A DNA stretch of 6,971 bases, taken from NCBI GenBank assembly GCA_023416195.1, contig JAEZID010000026.1:1-6971 (forward strand). The letters are read 5' to 3'. Below are positions 1 through 5,772 of this stretch, one piece after another. The position numbers were made by a program, and so were the translations under genes. The stretch's first letter is position 1, and each line of letters begins with the position of its first letter. The stretch is from Pseudomonadota bacterium (lineage in GTDB: Bacteria; Pseudomonadota; Alphaproteobacteria; Azospirillales; Azospirillaceae). Below the pieces are notes generated by a model. The model saw nothing but the letters and a program-made list of their open reading frames with translations, had not been told where the DNA came from and made no database searches.

Positions 1-454
1 TCGCCTCGTCCACCACGCCCAGCAGGCGGGCGTTGATCTGGTCGCGCTGGGACAGCAGCTCGTCCAGATCCATGGACCCCATGACCGTGCGCACGTTGGT
101 CATCGTCAGGTTCATGATGGCGAGTTCGAGGTTGTTGACCTCGTAGGACGCCTTGGCCGCGTCGATCACCTGGAAGAAGACGACGCCGTCCACCGTCACC
201 ATGGCGTTGTCGCGCGTGATGATCTCCTGCGAGGGCACGTCGAGCACCGTTTCCATCATGCTCTGCTTGCGCCCGATCCGGTCGATCAGCGGGATCAGCA
301 GATGCAGGCCGGGTTGCAGCGTGCGGGTGTAGCGGCCGAACCGCTCGACCGTCCATTCCTGCCCCTGCGCCACCGTGCGGACGCCCAGCAGCACCAGCGC
401 CAGTGCGAAGACGAGCAGCGCGATCACGAACAGGGTGAAGCCGCTGACGATCAT
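1..454 (-). CDS. SPFH/band-7 (stomatin/QmcA-like) membrane protein, N-terminal half
   Basis: Only the first 151 codons are in the window; the reading frame is open to the left edge. Residues 2-25 form one hydrophobic segment (an uncleaved membrane anchor). It is followed by the start of an SPFH domain: GQEWTVERFGRYTRTLQPGL at 31-50, LLIPLIDRIG at 52-61, then VPSQEIITRDNAMVTVDG near 73-90 and VVFFQVIDAAKASYEV. These are hallmarks of the QmcA/paraslipin branch of stomatin-like proteins, which are usually about 300 residues, oligomerise at the inner membrane and are linked to membrane microdomains and protein quality control. The ATG is supported by GGGAGG about nine bases upstream. The gene follows the AI-2E transporter by 82 bases on the same strand, so co-transcription is possible. 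In many bacteria an NfeD-like partner is adjacent; it would be downstream, outside the window. The family call is firm; the exact subfamily is less so. Confidence 0.93.
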   Translation of the reverse strand, partial: MIVSGFTLFVIALLVFALALVLLGVRTVAQGQEWTVERFGRYTRTLQPGLHLLIPLIDRIGRKQSMMETVLDVPSQEIITRDNAMVTVDGVVFFQVIDAAKASYEVNNLELAIMNLTMTNVRTVMGSMDLDELLSQRDQINARLLGVVDEA

Positions 455-536
455 GCCTCAAGACCTCCCAACGCCACGTTCAGGACCATGCCATGACGAC
501 CGGAATCGGGCCAGCCGCTCCTTTTGCCAAATCGTC

Positions 537-1649
537 TCACCCCAGCAGCGCGCCGATGGGCTTCAGCGGCTCGTGCGCGTCGAACAGGATCTTCAGGATG
601 GCCAGGATCGGCACGGCCAGCAGCGCGCCGGGGATGCCCCACATCCAGCCCCAGAACAGGATCGAGATGAACACCGCGATGGGGTTCAGCGCCAGCCGCC
701 GCCCGACGATCGTCGGCGTCAGGAAATTGCCCTCCAGCGTCGTCAGCGCCACGAAGGTCAGCGGCGGTCCGAAGATGTTGAACGCGCCGTCGAAGGTCAG
801 GGCGGAGACGAGGAACAGCACCGCCGTCATCACCGCCGGCCCGATGAAGGGGACGTAGTTGACGAGCCCGACCATCGTCCCCCACAGCGCGGCGTTGGGC
901 AGCCCCCACAGCCACATGGCGAGCGCCGTCGCCGCGCCCAGGAAGACGTTGATGACCGTGATCGTCGCCAGATAGACGGCGATGTTCTGCTGCACCGTCG
1001 CGGCGACCATGGCGTAGTGGATGCGGTCGTCCACGCTGCGCATGGTGCCGATCAGCGCCTCCAGGCTTTGCCGCCCGCGCGCCAGGAAGAAGTAGAGCAG
1101 CACCTGGAGGATCACGACGTTGGCGATGAAGGCCTCCGCCTGTTGCAGAACCTGTTCGGCGAGCGACGGGCCGCGCACCACCACCTCGCGGGCCGGGCCG
1201 CTCTGGTCGCTGGCGATCTTCTCCAGCTGGCGGGAGGCTTCGCGGGCGCGCTCGATGCCCTCGCGGATGTCGCCCAGCTTGAACTCCAGCTCATGGACCA
1301 CGCGCGGCATGCGGTTGACCCATTCGGCCGCCGGGGTGGCCAGCTTGTAGACGGCGAATCCGCCCAGCCCGAACACCAGAATCACCATCACCGCCGCGCC
1401 CAGTCCCTCCGGCAGGCCCAGCCGGTACAGCCCGCGCACGCAGGGGCGCAGCAGGAAGCTCAGGATCAGCGCCAGCATGATGGGCAGCAGCACGTCCCGG
1501 CCGAAATACAGCGTGAACAGCACCGCGATGACGAACAGCCCCATCACGGCCACCTGCGTCGGATCGCGCGGGCTTTTCGCCGGGGGTAACGGTTCGGTCA
1601 CCGGCTCCGGCGGTTCGGACAGGGGCGGGTCGATGGTGCGGTCGCTCAT
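537..1649 (-). CDS. AI-2E family transporter (TqsA/YdiK/PerM-like permease)
   Basis: A 370-residue inner-membrane protein. After a proline-rich, polar N-terminus (about 1-30), hydrophobic segments lie near 33-49, 52-68, 83-103, 174-190, 223-248, 252-286, 296-306 and 324-354. A polar, charged stretch at about 110-170 separates the first membrane block from the rest, as in this family. The diagnostic C-terminal block is present: GLPNAALWGTMVGLVNYVPF at 249-268, EGNFLTPTIVGRRLALNP at 306-323 and FWGWMWGIPGALLAVPIL at 332-349. Named members include the E. coli AI-2 exporter TqsA, but most homologues have no proven substrate and some act as cation antiporters, so quorum signalling should not be assumed. 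Start choice: an ATG at 1649 gives the family length and has GGAG 12 bases upstream. An ATG at 1676 (379 residues) is possible; one at 1760 would sit six bases from the divergent creA start and lacks a ribosome site. Confidence 0.92.
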   Translation of the reverse strand: MSDRTIDPPLSEPPEPVTEPLPPAKSPRDPTQVAVMGLFVIAVLFTLYFGRDVLLPIMLALILSFLLRPCVRGLYRLGLPEGLGAAVMVILVFGLGGFAVYKLATPAAEWVNRMPRVVHELEFKLGDIREGIERAREASRQLEKIASDQSGPAREVVVRGPSLAEQVLQQAEAFIANVVILQVLLYFFLARGRQSLEALIGTMRSVDDRIHYAMVAATVQQNIAVYLATITVINVFLGAATALAMWLWGLPNAALWGTMVGLVNYVPFIGPAVMTAVLFLVSALTFDGAFNIFGPPLTFVALTTLEGNFLTPTIVGRRLALNPIAVFISILFWGWMWGIPGALLAVPILAILKILFDAHEPLKPIGALLG

Positions 1650-1671
1650 GCGCGGTGTCGGCTCCGGGGTC

Positions 1672-1696
1672 GGCATGCTTGACGGACGAGCATACC
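1672..1696. promoter_or_regulatory. Imperfect inverted repeat in creA/AI-2E divergent region
   Basis: GGCATGCT (1672-1679) is matched by AGCATACC (1689-1696), whose reverse complement GGTATGCT differs at one position. The arms are separated by nine bases. The dyad lies in the 116-base gap between divergent start codons and overlaps the best -35-like hexamer for creA, so it is placed like an operator. No regulator is identified. A chance dyad of this quality in GC-rich DNA is possible. Confidence 0.3.
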
Positions 1697-1707
1697 CTTC
1701 CGATCTA
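1679..1707 (+). promoter_or_regulatory. Possible creA promoter
   Basis: TTGACG at 1679-1684 matches five of six consensus -35 positions. A 17-base spacer leads to GATCTA at 1702-1707, which is a poor -10. Transcription from here would start about 50 bases before the creA ATG. Only the -35 half is convincing. Confidence 0.25.
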
Positions 1708-1765
1708 GGGCTATTCCGGGACCGCGTCGGCGGCTCCGGTCCGTCACGTCCGGAGTTCATTTGCG

Positions 1766-2284
1766 ATGCGCAGCCCGTTTCCCTCGATTAACGTTTGCGG
1801 CGGCCTGTTGGTCCTCTTGCTGTCGGCGCTGGCCCCGGCCTCGGCCTCGGCGGCCGACGCGGTGGTCGGGCGTTTCTCCAACGACTGGACCGGCAACGGG
1901 CTGGAGGTGCAGGCCATCGAGGACCCCAAGGTGAAGGGAGTCACCTGCCATCTGGTCGATTTCGACCGCAGCATGCTGGACCGTCTGACCAAGGGGAACT
2001 GGTTCGAGGACCCGTCCAACGCCTCCATCTCCTGCCGGCGCACCGGCCCCGTGGTGATCGGCGACATCGAGCTGTCGGCGAAGGGGGAGGAGGTCTTCTC
2101 CGAACGGAAGAGCCTTATTTTCAAGTCCATCGCCATCCGGCGCATCTACGACCGCCCGAACGACACGCTGGTTTATGTGGTGTACAGCCGGCAGGTGAAG
2201 GACGCCTCGGCCAAGATGTCCATCTCCACGGTGCCGCTGATCGACACCAACGCGCAGTGGTCGAAGGGCAAGCCAAACGGGTAA
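1766..2284 (+). CDS. creA: CreA family periplasmic protein
   Basis: A 172-residue protein with a classical signal peptide: Arg2, a hydrophobic core at 10-23, and ASASA before a likely signal peptidase I cut after residue 29 or 30, so the mature protein is periplasmic. The body matches E. coli CreA as I remember it: LEVQAIEDPKVKGVTCHL (46-63), a DPSNASISCRRTGPV block (82-96), then EEVFSERKSLIFKSIAIRRI and YDRPNDTLVYVVYSRQVKDA, ending near MSISTVPLI. C61 and C90 fall at the positions of the family's two conserved cysteines and could form a disulfide. CreA has no established biochemical role. In enterobacteria it sits beside the creBCD sensor operon, but no such genes are next to it here. The ATG has CGGAG ten bases upstream. 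Downstream lies a strong stem-loop at 2334-2364. Confidence 0.93.
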   Translation: MRSPFPSINVCGGLLVLLLSALAPASASAADAVVGRFSNDWTGNGLEVQAIEDPKVKGVTCHLVDFDRSMLDRLTKGNWFEDPSNASISCRRTGPVVIGDIELSAKGEEVFSERKSLIFKSIAIRRIYDRPNDTLVYVVYSRQVKDASAKMSISTVPLIDTNAQWSKGKPNG

Positions 2285-2333
2285 CAGGGGTGGCGTCTTG
2301 CAATTCGCCGCGCGAAACATCACTATCAGGCTT

Positions 2334-2364
2334 GGGAGAGCGGGGCTGCGATCCCCGCCCTCCC
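2334..2364. terminator. Stem-loop between convergent creA and small ORF, possible two-way terminator
   Basis: GGGAGAGCGGGG (2334-2345) pairs with CCCCGCCCTCCC (2353-2364) over 12 positions with one A-C mismatch, around a seven-base loop. It lies 50 bases after the creA stop and 10 bases after the stop of the minus-strand small ORF, so it is well placed to end both transcripts. Neither side has a T-run, so this would be a stem-only or Rho-assisted stop. Confidence 0.5.
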
Positions 2365-2374
2365 GGCCCGATCC

Positions 2375-2449
2375 TTACCGGTTCAGGTAATCAAGGAATG
2401 CCTTGACCACCTGAAACAGCAGGATCAGGAGACTGAGGATCTCTTTCAT
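2375..2449 (-). CDS. Small ORF, 24-residue amphipathic hydrophobic peptide
   Basis: The minus strand reads ATG AAA GAG ATC CTC and continues open for 24 codons to TAA. Upstream, CGGAGG ends eight bases before the ATG, an excellent Shine-Dalgarno, and a second GGAGG directly abuts it. The peptide starts MKEILSLLIL and ends DYLNR. On a helical wheel K2, S6, Q13, K16, D20, N23 and R24 gather on one face, with E3 at its edge, while L5, L7, L8, L11, F12, V14, V15, F18, L19 and L22 fill the other, so it would be an amphipathic, membrane-binding helix. It has its own stem-loop after the stop and a 9-bp hairpin in the leader. I do not recognise the family. A type I toxin-like or membrane-regulatory small protein are options, but no antisense RNA can be shown. 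Gap length and signals argue for a real gene; at this size chance remains possible. Confidence 0.5.
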   Translation of the reverse strand: MKEILSLLILLFQVVKAFLDYLNR

Positions 2450-2474
2450 CCTCCATGCCTCCGTTGCAGCGGCG

Positions 2475-2497
2475 GGGTGGTGGCCTATCCACCACCC
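2475..2497 (-). other. Perfect 9-bp stem-loop in the leader of the small ORF
   Basis: GGGTGGTGG (2475-2483) is exactly complementary to CCACCACCC (2489-2497) around a five-base loop. On the minus strand it ends 25 bases before the ATG at 2449 and leaves the ribosome binding site outside the stem. No T-run follows on either strand, so it is more likely an RNA structure (leader, processing or stability element) than a terminator. Confidence 0.45.
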
Positions 2498-2544
2498 GTC
2501 CGCGCCGCCACATCACACGGGAAAAGAGTGGAGCGCAAGAAATT

Positions 2545-2562
2545 GCACACGCGAACGTGTGC
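2545..2562 (-). terminator. Probable terminator of the hydrolase/AbrB operon
   Basis: On the minus strand GCACACG, a TTCG loop and CGTGTGC form a perfect 7-bp hairpin, starting 18 bases after the TAG of the AbrB-family gene. It is followed by AATTTCTT, a short interrupted T-run. Position and shape fit an intrinsic terminator of moderate strength. Confidence 0.5.
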
Positions 2563-2580
2563 GGGATGGGGGCCGGCAAC

Positions 2581-3651
2581 CTAATCGCGTCCGCGCCGCG
2601 CCATCCACTTGCGCCACAGCAGGAAGATCGCCGGGGCGAGCGTCACGATCAGGATGATGCGCACCATGTGGTGCGTGGCGACCAGCGCCACGTCGATGTT
2701 CAGCGCCAGCGCGACCAGCGTCATCTCGGCCAGCCCGCCCGGCGCGTAGGCGAGGATCAGCGCGGCGATGCCCAGGCCCGTCGCCTCGTCCACCGTCCAG
2801 GCCGCCGCCGTCGTCACCCCCAGCATCAGCGCGGTCAGCCCCGCCGCCGTCAGGCTGTCGCGCCCGATGCGGCGCACGTCCAGCCCGCTGAAGCGGGAAC
2901 CCAGCGAGGCGCCGATGACCACCTGGGCGGCGGCCACCAGCACGCCCGGCGGCTTGCCCTCGGTCAGGCCGGCGAGGTGGATGGCCGCCGACAGGAACAT
3001 CGGCCCGACGATCTGCGCCGCCGGGATGCGCAGCAGCTTCGCCACCGGATAGCCGACCGCGCAGGCGCTCAGCAGCGCCACGTCCCACAGGCCGAGCGAC
3101 AGCAGCGGCGGCCCCAGCGTCCCGCGCCGCGCCGGGTCGTAGAGGCCCAGCGCCTGGAAGGCGAAGGGGATCGTGACGACCACCAGCATGACCCGCAGGG
3201 CGTGCGACAGCGCGATGGTCCGGGTATCGCCGCCCATCTGCGTGCCGGCCATGACCATCTCGTTCAGCCCGCCCGGCGTGGCGGTGAAGTAGGCGGTCGC
3301 CGGGTCCAGCCGGGCGGCGCGGCGCAGATACAGCACCCCGGCCGCCGTCACCACCACCAGATAGACGAGGAGCCCGCTGAGCGACACCGACCATTCGCCG
3401 AGCCGGTCGAGGATGGACGGCGTGAAGCCGCTGCCCAGCATGACGCCCAGGATCATGATCATCGCGTCGCGCAGCCGCTTGGGGATGCGCTGCGGCACCC
3501 CGGCGACGGCCGCCGCCGTGGTGAACAGCATGGCCCCGATCATCCAGGCCAGCGGCAGGTTGAAATGGTTGAACACGGCCCCGCCCGCCGTCCCGATGGC
3601 CAGTGCCAGCGCGAACGGCGTGAAGCCCGCCGGGCGTTTCGCGGCGCTCAT
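2581..3651 (-). CDS. AbrB family inner-membrane transporter (duplicated-domain type)
   Basis: A 356-residue, almost wholly hydrophobic protein with about ten predicted membrane segments. It shows the internal duplication of the Gram-negative AbrB family: TATPGGLNEMVMAGTQMGGD at 123-142 in the first half is echoed by YAPGGLAEMTLVALALNIDV at 302-321 in the second, and LPLAWMIGAM (32-41) by a QIVGPMFLSA block (213-222). The family is named after an E. coli gene once thought to regulate aidB, and many members are mislabelled 'ammonia monooxygenase'; it is unrelated to the AbrB DNA-binding regulators. The substrate is unknown. The ATG overlaps the TGA of the upstream hydrolase gene as ATGA, so translation is probably coupled and the two products probably share a task, for example moving an acyl amino acid or the released acid (inference). 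The frame stays open far upstream, but the overlap and a short polar leader before the first membrane segment fix this start. Confidence 0.93.
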   Translation of the reverse strand: MSAAKRPAGFTPFALALAIGTAGGAVFNHFNLPLAWMIGAMLFTTAAAVAGVPQRIPKRLRDAMIMILGVMLGSGFTPSILDRLGEWSVSLSGLLVYLVVVTAAGVLYLRRAARLDPATAYFTATPGGLNEMVMAGTQMGGDTRTIALSHALRVMLVVVTIPFAFQALGLYDPARRGTLGPPLLSLGLWDVALLSACAVGYPVAKLLRIPAAQIVGPMFLSAAIHLAGLTEGKPPGVLVAAAQVVIGASLGSRFSGLDVRRIGRDSLTAAGLTALMLGVTTAAAWTVDEATGLGIAALILAYAPGGLAEMTLVALALNIDVALVATHHMVRIILIVTLAPAIFLLWRKWMARRGRD

Positions 3652-4598
3652 GTCGCCAGCCGGCCCAACCGTACGGCGGTCTGTCCCGGCTTCGGCCGGC
3701 GCGCGGGCATGATCAGCACGCAGTCGTCGTAGGGCGTGACGATCACGCGCCCCCCGTCGTGGCCCAGCACCGTGCCGGCGCGCGGCAGGATCTCCAGCCC
3801 GACATAGGGCGCGTCGAAGGCGAAATCCTCCGTCGCGGCGGTCACCGTCCGGGTGACCTCCACCACCCGCTGCGGCGCGTCGTGCCGGCGCAGATGCCGG
3901 TCCGCCAGCGCCGGATCGACCATGCCGTGCAGCAGCAGGAAGCGCAGGCAGCTTTCCAGCGCCACCATGGCCGTCTCCGCCCGCCAGTGCTGGCCGCATT
4001 CGACCAGCAGGGCGATGCGCGCGCCGTAGGGATCGGCGAAATCGGCATAGTCGATCAGGCGGCGCCCGGCCGCGTGTCCCTCGTCCGCGACGATCCAGGC
4101 CGGGTAGCCCATTTGCCGGGCGAGGTCCCGCCCGCGCTCGGTATGGCCGCACAGGATCAGCGGCGCGGTGTCCGCCGTCATGGAATGCAGATCCAGGATC
4201 AGGTCGGCCGCGTCGAACACCGGGCGGAGTTGCCGGGCGCGGCGCAGTTCCAGGCTGTCGCGCGGGCCGTCCAGCACGTCGGGCGACCACAGCCGGTTGA
4301 AGTCCTCGTCCACGAAGCGGGCGGCGAAGGGCCGGTCCGGGTCGAAATGGCGATAGGCGGCGGTGTTCGCGAAAACCAGGGTCAGGCGCCCGCGCGTCGG
4401 CTTCAGCCCCATGCGGAACAGCCCGTCCATCGCCACCGCCCCGGCGATCTCGTTGCCGTGGACCAGCGCGGTGATGACCACATGCGGCCCCGGCCGCCCG
4501 CCGTCCAGCGTCGTGACGTGGTCGATTCCGGTGTTGCCGCGCCGGTAGGGCCCGATGTCCGGCGGCGTCAGCTCTATGAAGGGCAGGGGGTCGGTCAA
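3648..4598 (-). CDS. Succinylglutamate desuccinylase/aspartoacylase family zinc hydrolase
   Basis: A 316-residue cytosolic hydrolase of the M14-like AstE/AspA family, which cuts the amide bond of N-acyl amino acids or related compounds using one zinc ion. Expected motifs occur in order: VVITALVHGNEIAG at 40-53 (zinc ligands H47 and E50), FVDEDFNRLW at 95-104 (substrate-binding DxNR-like site), LILDLHSM at 133-140 (third ligand H138) and LLVECGQH at 197-204 (E200 as the likely catalytic glutamate). The C-terminal beta domain (about 245-316) closes the active site in relatives. No ast genes flank it, so arginine succinyltransferase breakdown is not supported and the substrate is open. Start: there is no suitable in-frame ATG; TTG at 4598 just precedes the conserved fold but has a weak ribosome site. 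The stop overlaps the AbrB-family gene by four bases. The divergent neighbour also hydrolyses an N-acyl amino acid. Confidence 0.9.
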   Translation of the reverse strand: MTDPLPFIELTPPDIGPYRRGNTGIDHVTTLDGGRPGPHVVITALVHGNEIAGAVAMDGLFRMGLKPTRGRLTLVFANTAAYRHFDPDRPFAARFVDEDFNRLWSPDVLDGPRDSLELRRARQLRPVFDAADLILDLHSMTADTAPLILCGHTERGRDLARQMGYPAWIVADEGHAAGRRLIDYADFADPYGARIALLVECGQHWRAETAMVALESCLRFLLLHGMVDPALADRHLRRHDAPQRVVEVTRTVTAATEDFAFDAPYVGLEILPRAGTVLGHDGGRVIVTPYDDCVLIMPARRPKPGQTAVRLGRLAT

Positions 4599-4619
4599 GC
4601 GGGTCTCGCGATACGGGCG

Positions 4620-4633
4620 GGCGGCCGGCCGCC
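4620..4633. repeat. Perfect 14-bp GC palindrome upstream of the desuccinylase-family gene
   Basis: GGCGGCCGGCCGCC equals its own reverse complement. It ends 21 bases before the TTG start at 4598, between that start and the tandem repeat. It might be an operator or an RNA hairpin in the leader, but the all-GC composition makes chance more likely than usual here. Confidence 0.3.
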
Positions 4634-4649
4634 TTCGTCTTGTCCAGAG

Positions 4650-4673
4650 TATGGCGAACAAATATGGCGAACA
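4650..4673. repeat. Exact 11-bp tandem repeat in a divergent control region
   Basis: TATGGCGAACA occurs at 4650-4660 and again at 4663-4673, giving a 13-base period. A third ATGGCG begins at 4676, close to the same phase. On the minus strand this reads TGTTCGCCATA twice. It lies in the 267-base gap between the divergent hydrolase genes, in a more AT-rich pocket than its surroundings, which suits iterated binding sites for a regulator. No gene uses it. Confidence 0.45.
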
Positions 4674-4743
4674 CCATGGCGGCGCGCCAGCCCCGCCGCT
4701 GTGCGGGTGCCTCGCGGGCCTACCCGTGTAGGACGGTTTTTGA

Positions 4744-4772
4744 TCGACGCTCGCCGATCCTTCGTCTATATC
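4744..4772 (+). promoter_or_regulatory. Possible promoter of the N-formylglutamate amidohydrolase gene
   Basis: TCGACG (4744-4749) and TATATC (4767-4772), each matching four of six consensus positions, are spaced by exactly 17 bases. Transcription would begin near 4779, about 87 bases before the ATG at 4866. The remaining part of the 4599-4865 gap holds the palindrome and tandem repeat listed separately and nothing else I can support. Confidence 0.3.
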
Positions 4773-4865
4773 CGAACCCTGCGCGTGGCAGTGGAAAGCC
4801 ATTCTTTTGGATGGGATTCCGCGACGCCGGCGCGCATCGGGGCATCGGGAGCACCGGGGGACGCC

Positions 4866-5744
4866 ATGAGCTTCGTGATCGAGGACGTGCTCGTCCGCAG
4901 CGATCCGATCGGCCGCCGCCTGCCGGTGCTGTTCGATTCTCCCCACAGCGGCGTCTCCTACCCGCGCGATTTCGCCTTCACCTGCCCGCTGGCCACCCTG
5001 CGCCAGGCCGAGGACACGTATGTGGAGGAGCTGTTCGCCCAGGCGCCGGAGCATGGCGCGACGCTGCTTTGCGCCCTGTTCCCGCGCAGCTACATCGACG
5101 CCAACCGCGCCATCGACGACATCGACCCGGCCCTGCTGGACGGCCCCTGGCCGGAGCCGCTGAATCCCACGGAAAAGAGCGCGCTGGGCATCGGGCTGAT
5201 CCGCACCTTGTGCCGGCCCGGCCTGCCGCTGTACGACGGCAAGCTGACGGTGGCCGAGGTGGCGGAGCGGATCGACCGCTACTACCGTCCCTACCATTTC
5301 CAGGTGGCCAGCGTCCTGGACGGTCTTGCCGCGCGGTTTGGCGCGGTGTGGCACGTCAACTGCCACTCCATGCCCTCCGCCGTCGGTCCGGCGCCGGCCC
5401 GGTCCATGGGCAAAACCAAGGGCGTGGACTTCGTCATCGGCGACCGCGACGGCACCACCAGCGAACCCGGCTTCGTCGCTCTGGTCGCCGACGTGTTGCA
5501 GGGCTTCGGCTATTCGGTGGCGGTGAACGACCCCTACAAGGGGGTGGAACTGCTGGCCCGCTACGCCAACCCGGCGCGCGGCCGCCATTCGATCCAACTG
5601 GAGATCAACCGGCGCCTCTACATGAACGAGGAGACGCTGGAGCGGCACGAGGGCTTCGCCCGCCTGCAACAGCATCTGGGCGCCCTGATCCGCCGCGTCT
5701 GCGCCCACGCCGAGGCCCGGACCGCCCGCCGCGCGGCGGAGTAG
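4866..5744 (+). CDS. N-formylglutamate amidohydrolase family protein
   Basis: A 292-residue cytosolic enzyme of the FGase family, whose founding member HutG releases formate and glutamate from N-formylglutamate, the last step of one histidine-degradation route. Family blocks in order: VLFDSPHSGVSYP (21-33), AEDTYVEELF (48-57), FPRSYIDANRAIDDID (72-87), WHVNCHSMPS (162-171), a conserved VNDPYKGVELL (220-230) and IQLEINRRLYMNE (243-255). H27, the D78-R81 region, H167 and E247 are the likely metal and substrate residues by family pattern. The ATG has GGGGGA about four bases upstream, and the first conserved block begins soon after. No other hut gene is in the window, so a stand-alone role or another N-acyl substrate is possible; the symbol hutG is therefore withheld. 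It is transcribed away from a second amidohydrolase gene across a shared 267-base control region. Confidence 0.93.
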   Translation: MSFVIEDVLVRSDPIGRRLPVLFDSPHSGVSYPRDFAFTCPLATLRQAEDTYVEELFAQAPEHGATLLCALFPRSYIDANRAIDDIDPALLDGPWPEPLNPTEKSALGIGLIRTLCRPGLPLYDGKLTVAEVAERIDRYYRPYHFQVASVLDGLAARFGAVWHVNCHSMPSAVGPAPARSMGKTKGVDFVIGDRDGTTSEPGFVALVADVLQGFGYSVAVNDPYKGVELLARYANPARGRHSIQLEINRRLYMNEETLERHEGFARLQQHLGALIRRVCAHAEARTARRAAE

Positions 5745-5772
5745 GGGGCGGAGTGGGGAGCCGCCGCCCTAC
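5741..5772. terminator. Stem-loop spanning both convergent stop codons
   Basis: GTAGGGGGCGG (5741-5751) pairs with CCGCC plus CCCTAC (5761-5772) as an 11-bp stem with one bulged G at 5766 and a nine-base loop. The two TAG stops, plus strand at 5742-5744 and minus strand at 5769-5771, lie opposite each other in the stem. It occupies the whole 24-base gap and is the obvious candidate for a shared stop signal. No T-run follows on either strand. Confidence 0.45.

Noticed and set aside
455..536. Separate promoter for the SPFH gene (TTGGCA with 17-base spacing)
   Set aside because: The -35-like hexamer is good, but the paired GATTCC is a poor -10. Co-transcription with the AI-2E gene is equally likely.
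375..1589. 404-codon plus-strand open frame across the AI-2E transporter
   Set aside because: Its product is Gln/Arg/His/Asp-rich with no domain. The opposite strand encodes a clear membrane transporter.
4651..4731. 26-codon plus-strand ORF beginning MANKYGEHHGG inside the divergent gap
   Set aside because: It has no ribosome binding site, its start lies within the tandem repeat, and the product has no recognisable character.
4722..4742. Short hairpin (CCTAC/GTAGG) followed by TTTTT on the plus strand
   Set aside because: The stem is only five base pairs, nine bases from the T-run start on one arm geometry, and no plus-strand gene ends upstream, so a terminator role is not supported.
3759..4865. 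Long plus-strand open frame running into the N-formylglutamate amidohydrolase gene
   Set aside because: It is antisense to the hydrolase, which carries intact zinc-site motifs. The translated extension is low-complexity Arg/Gln/His/Pro-rich, typical of the reverse frame of GC-rich coding DNA. Conserved family sequence begins only after 4866.
4599..5708. Minus-strand open frame extending the desuccinylase-family gene upstream, antisense to the amidohydrolase
   Set aside because: The extra residues are a low-complexity shadow of the plus-strand gene and show no family similarity; the fold starts right after 4598.
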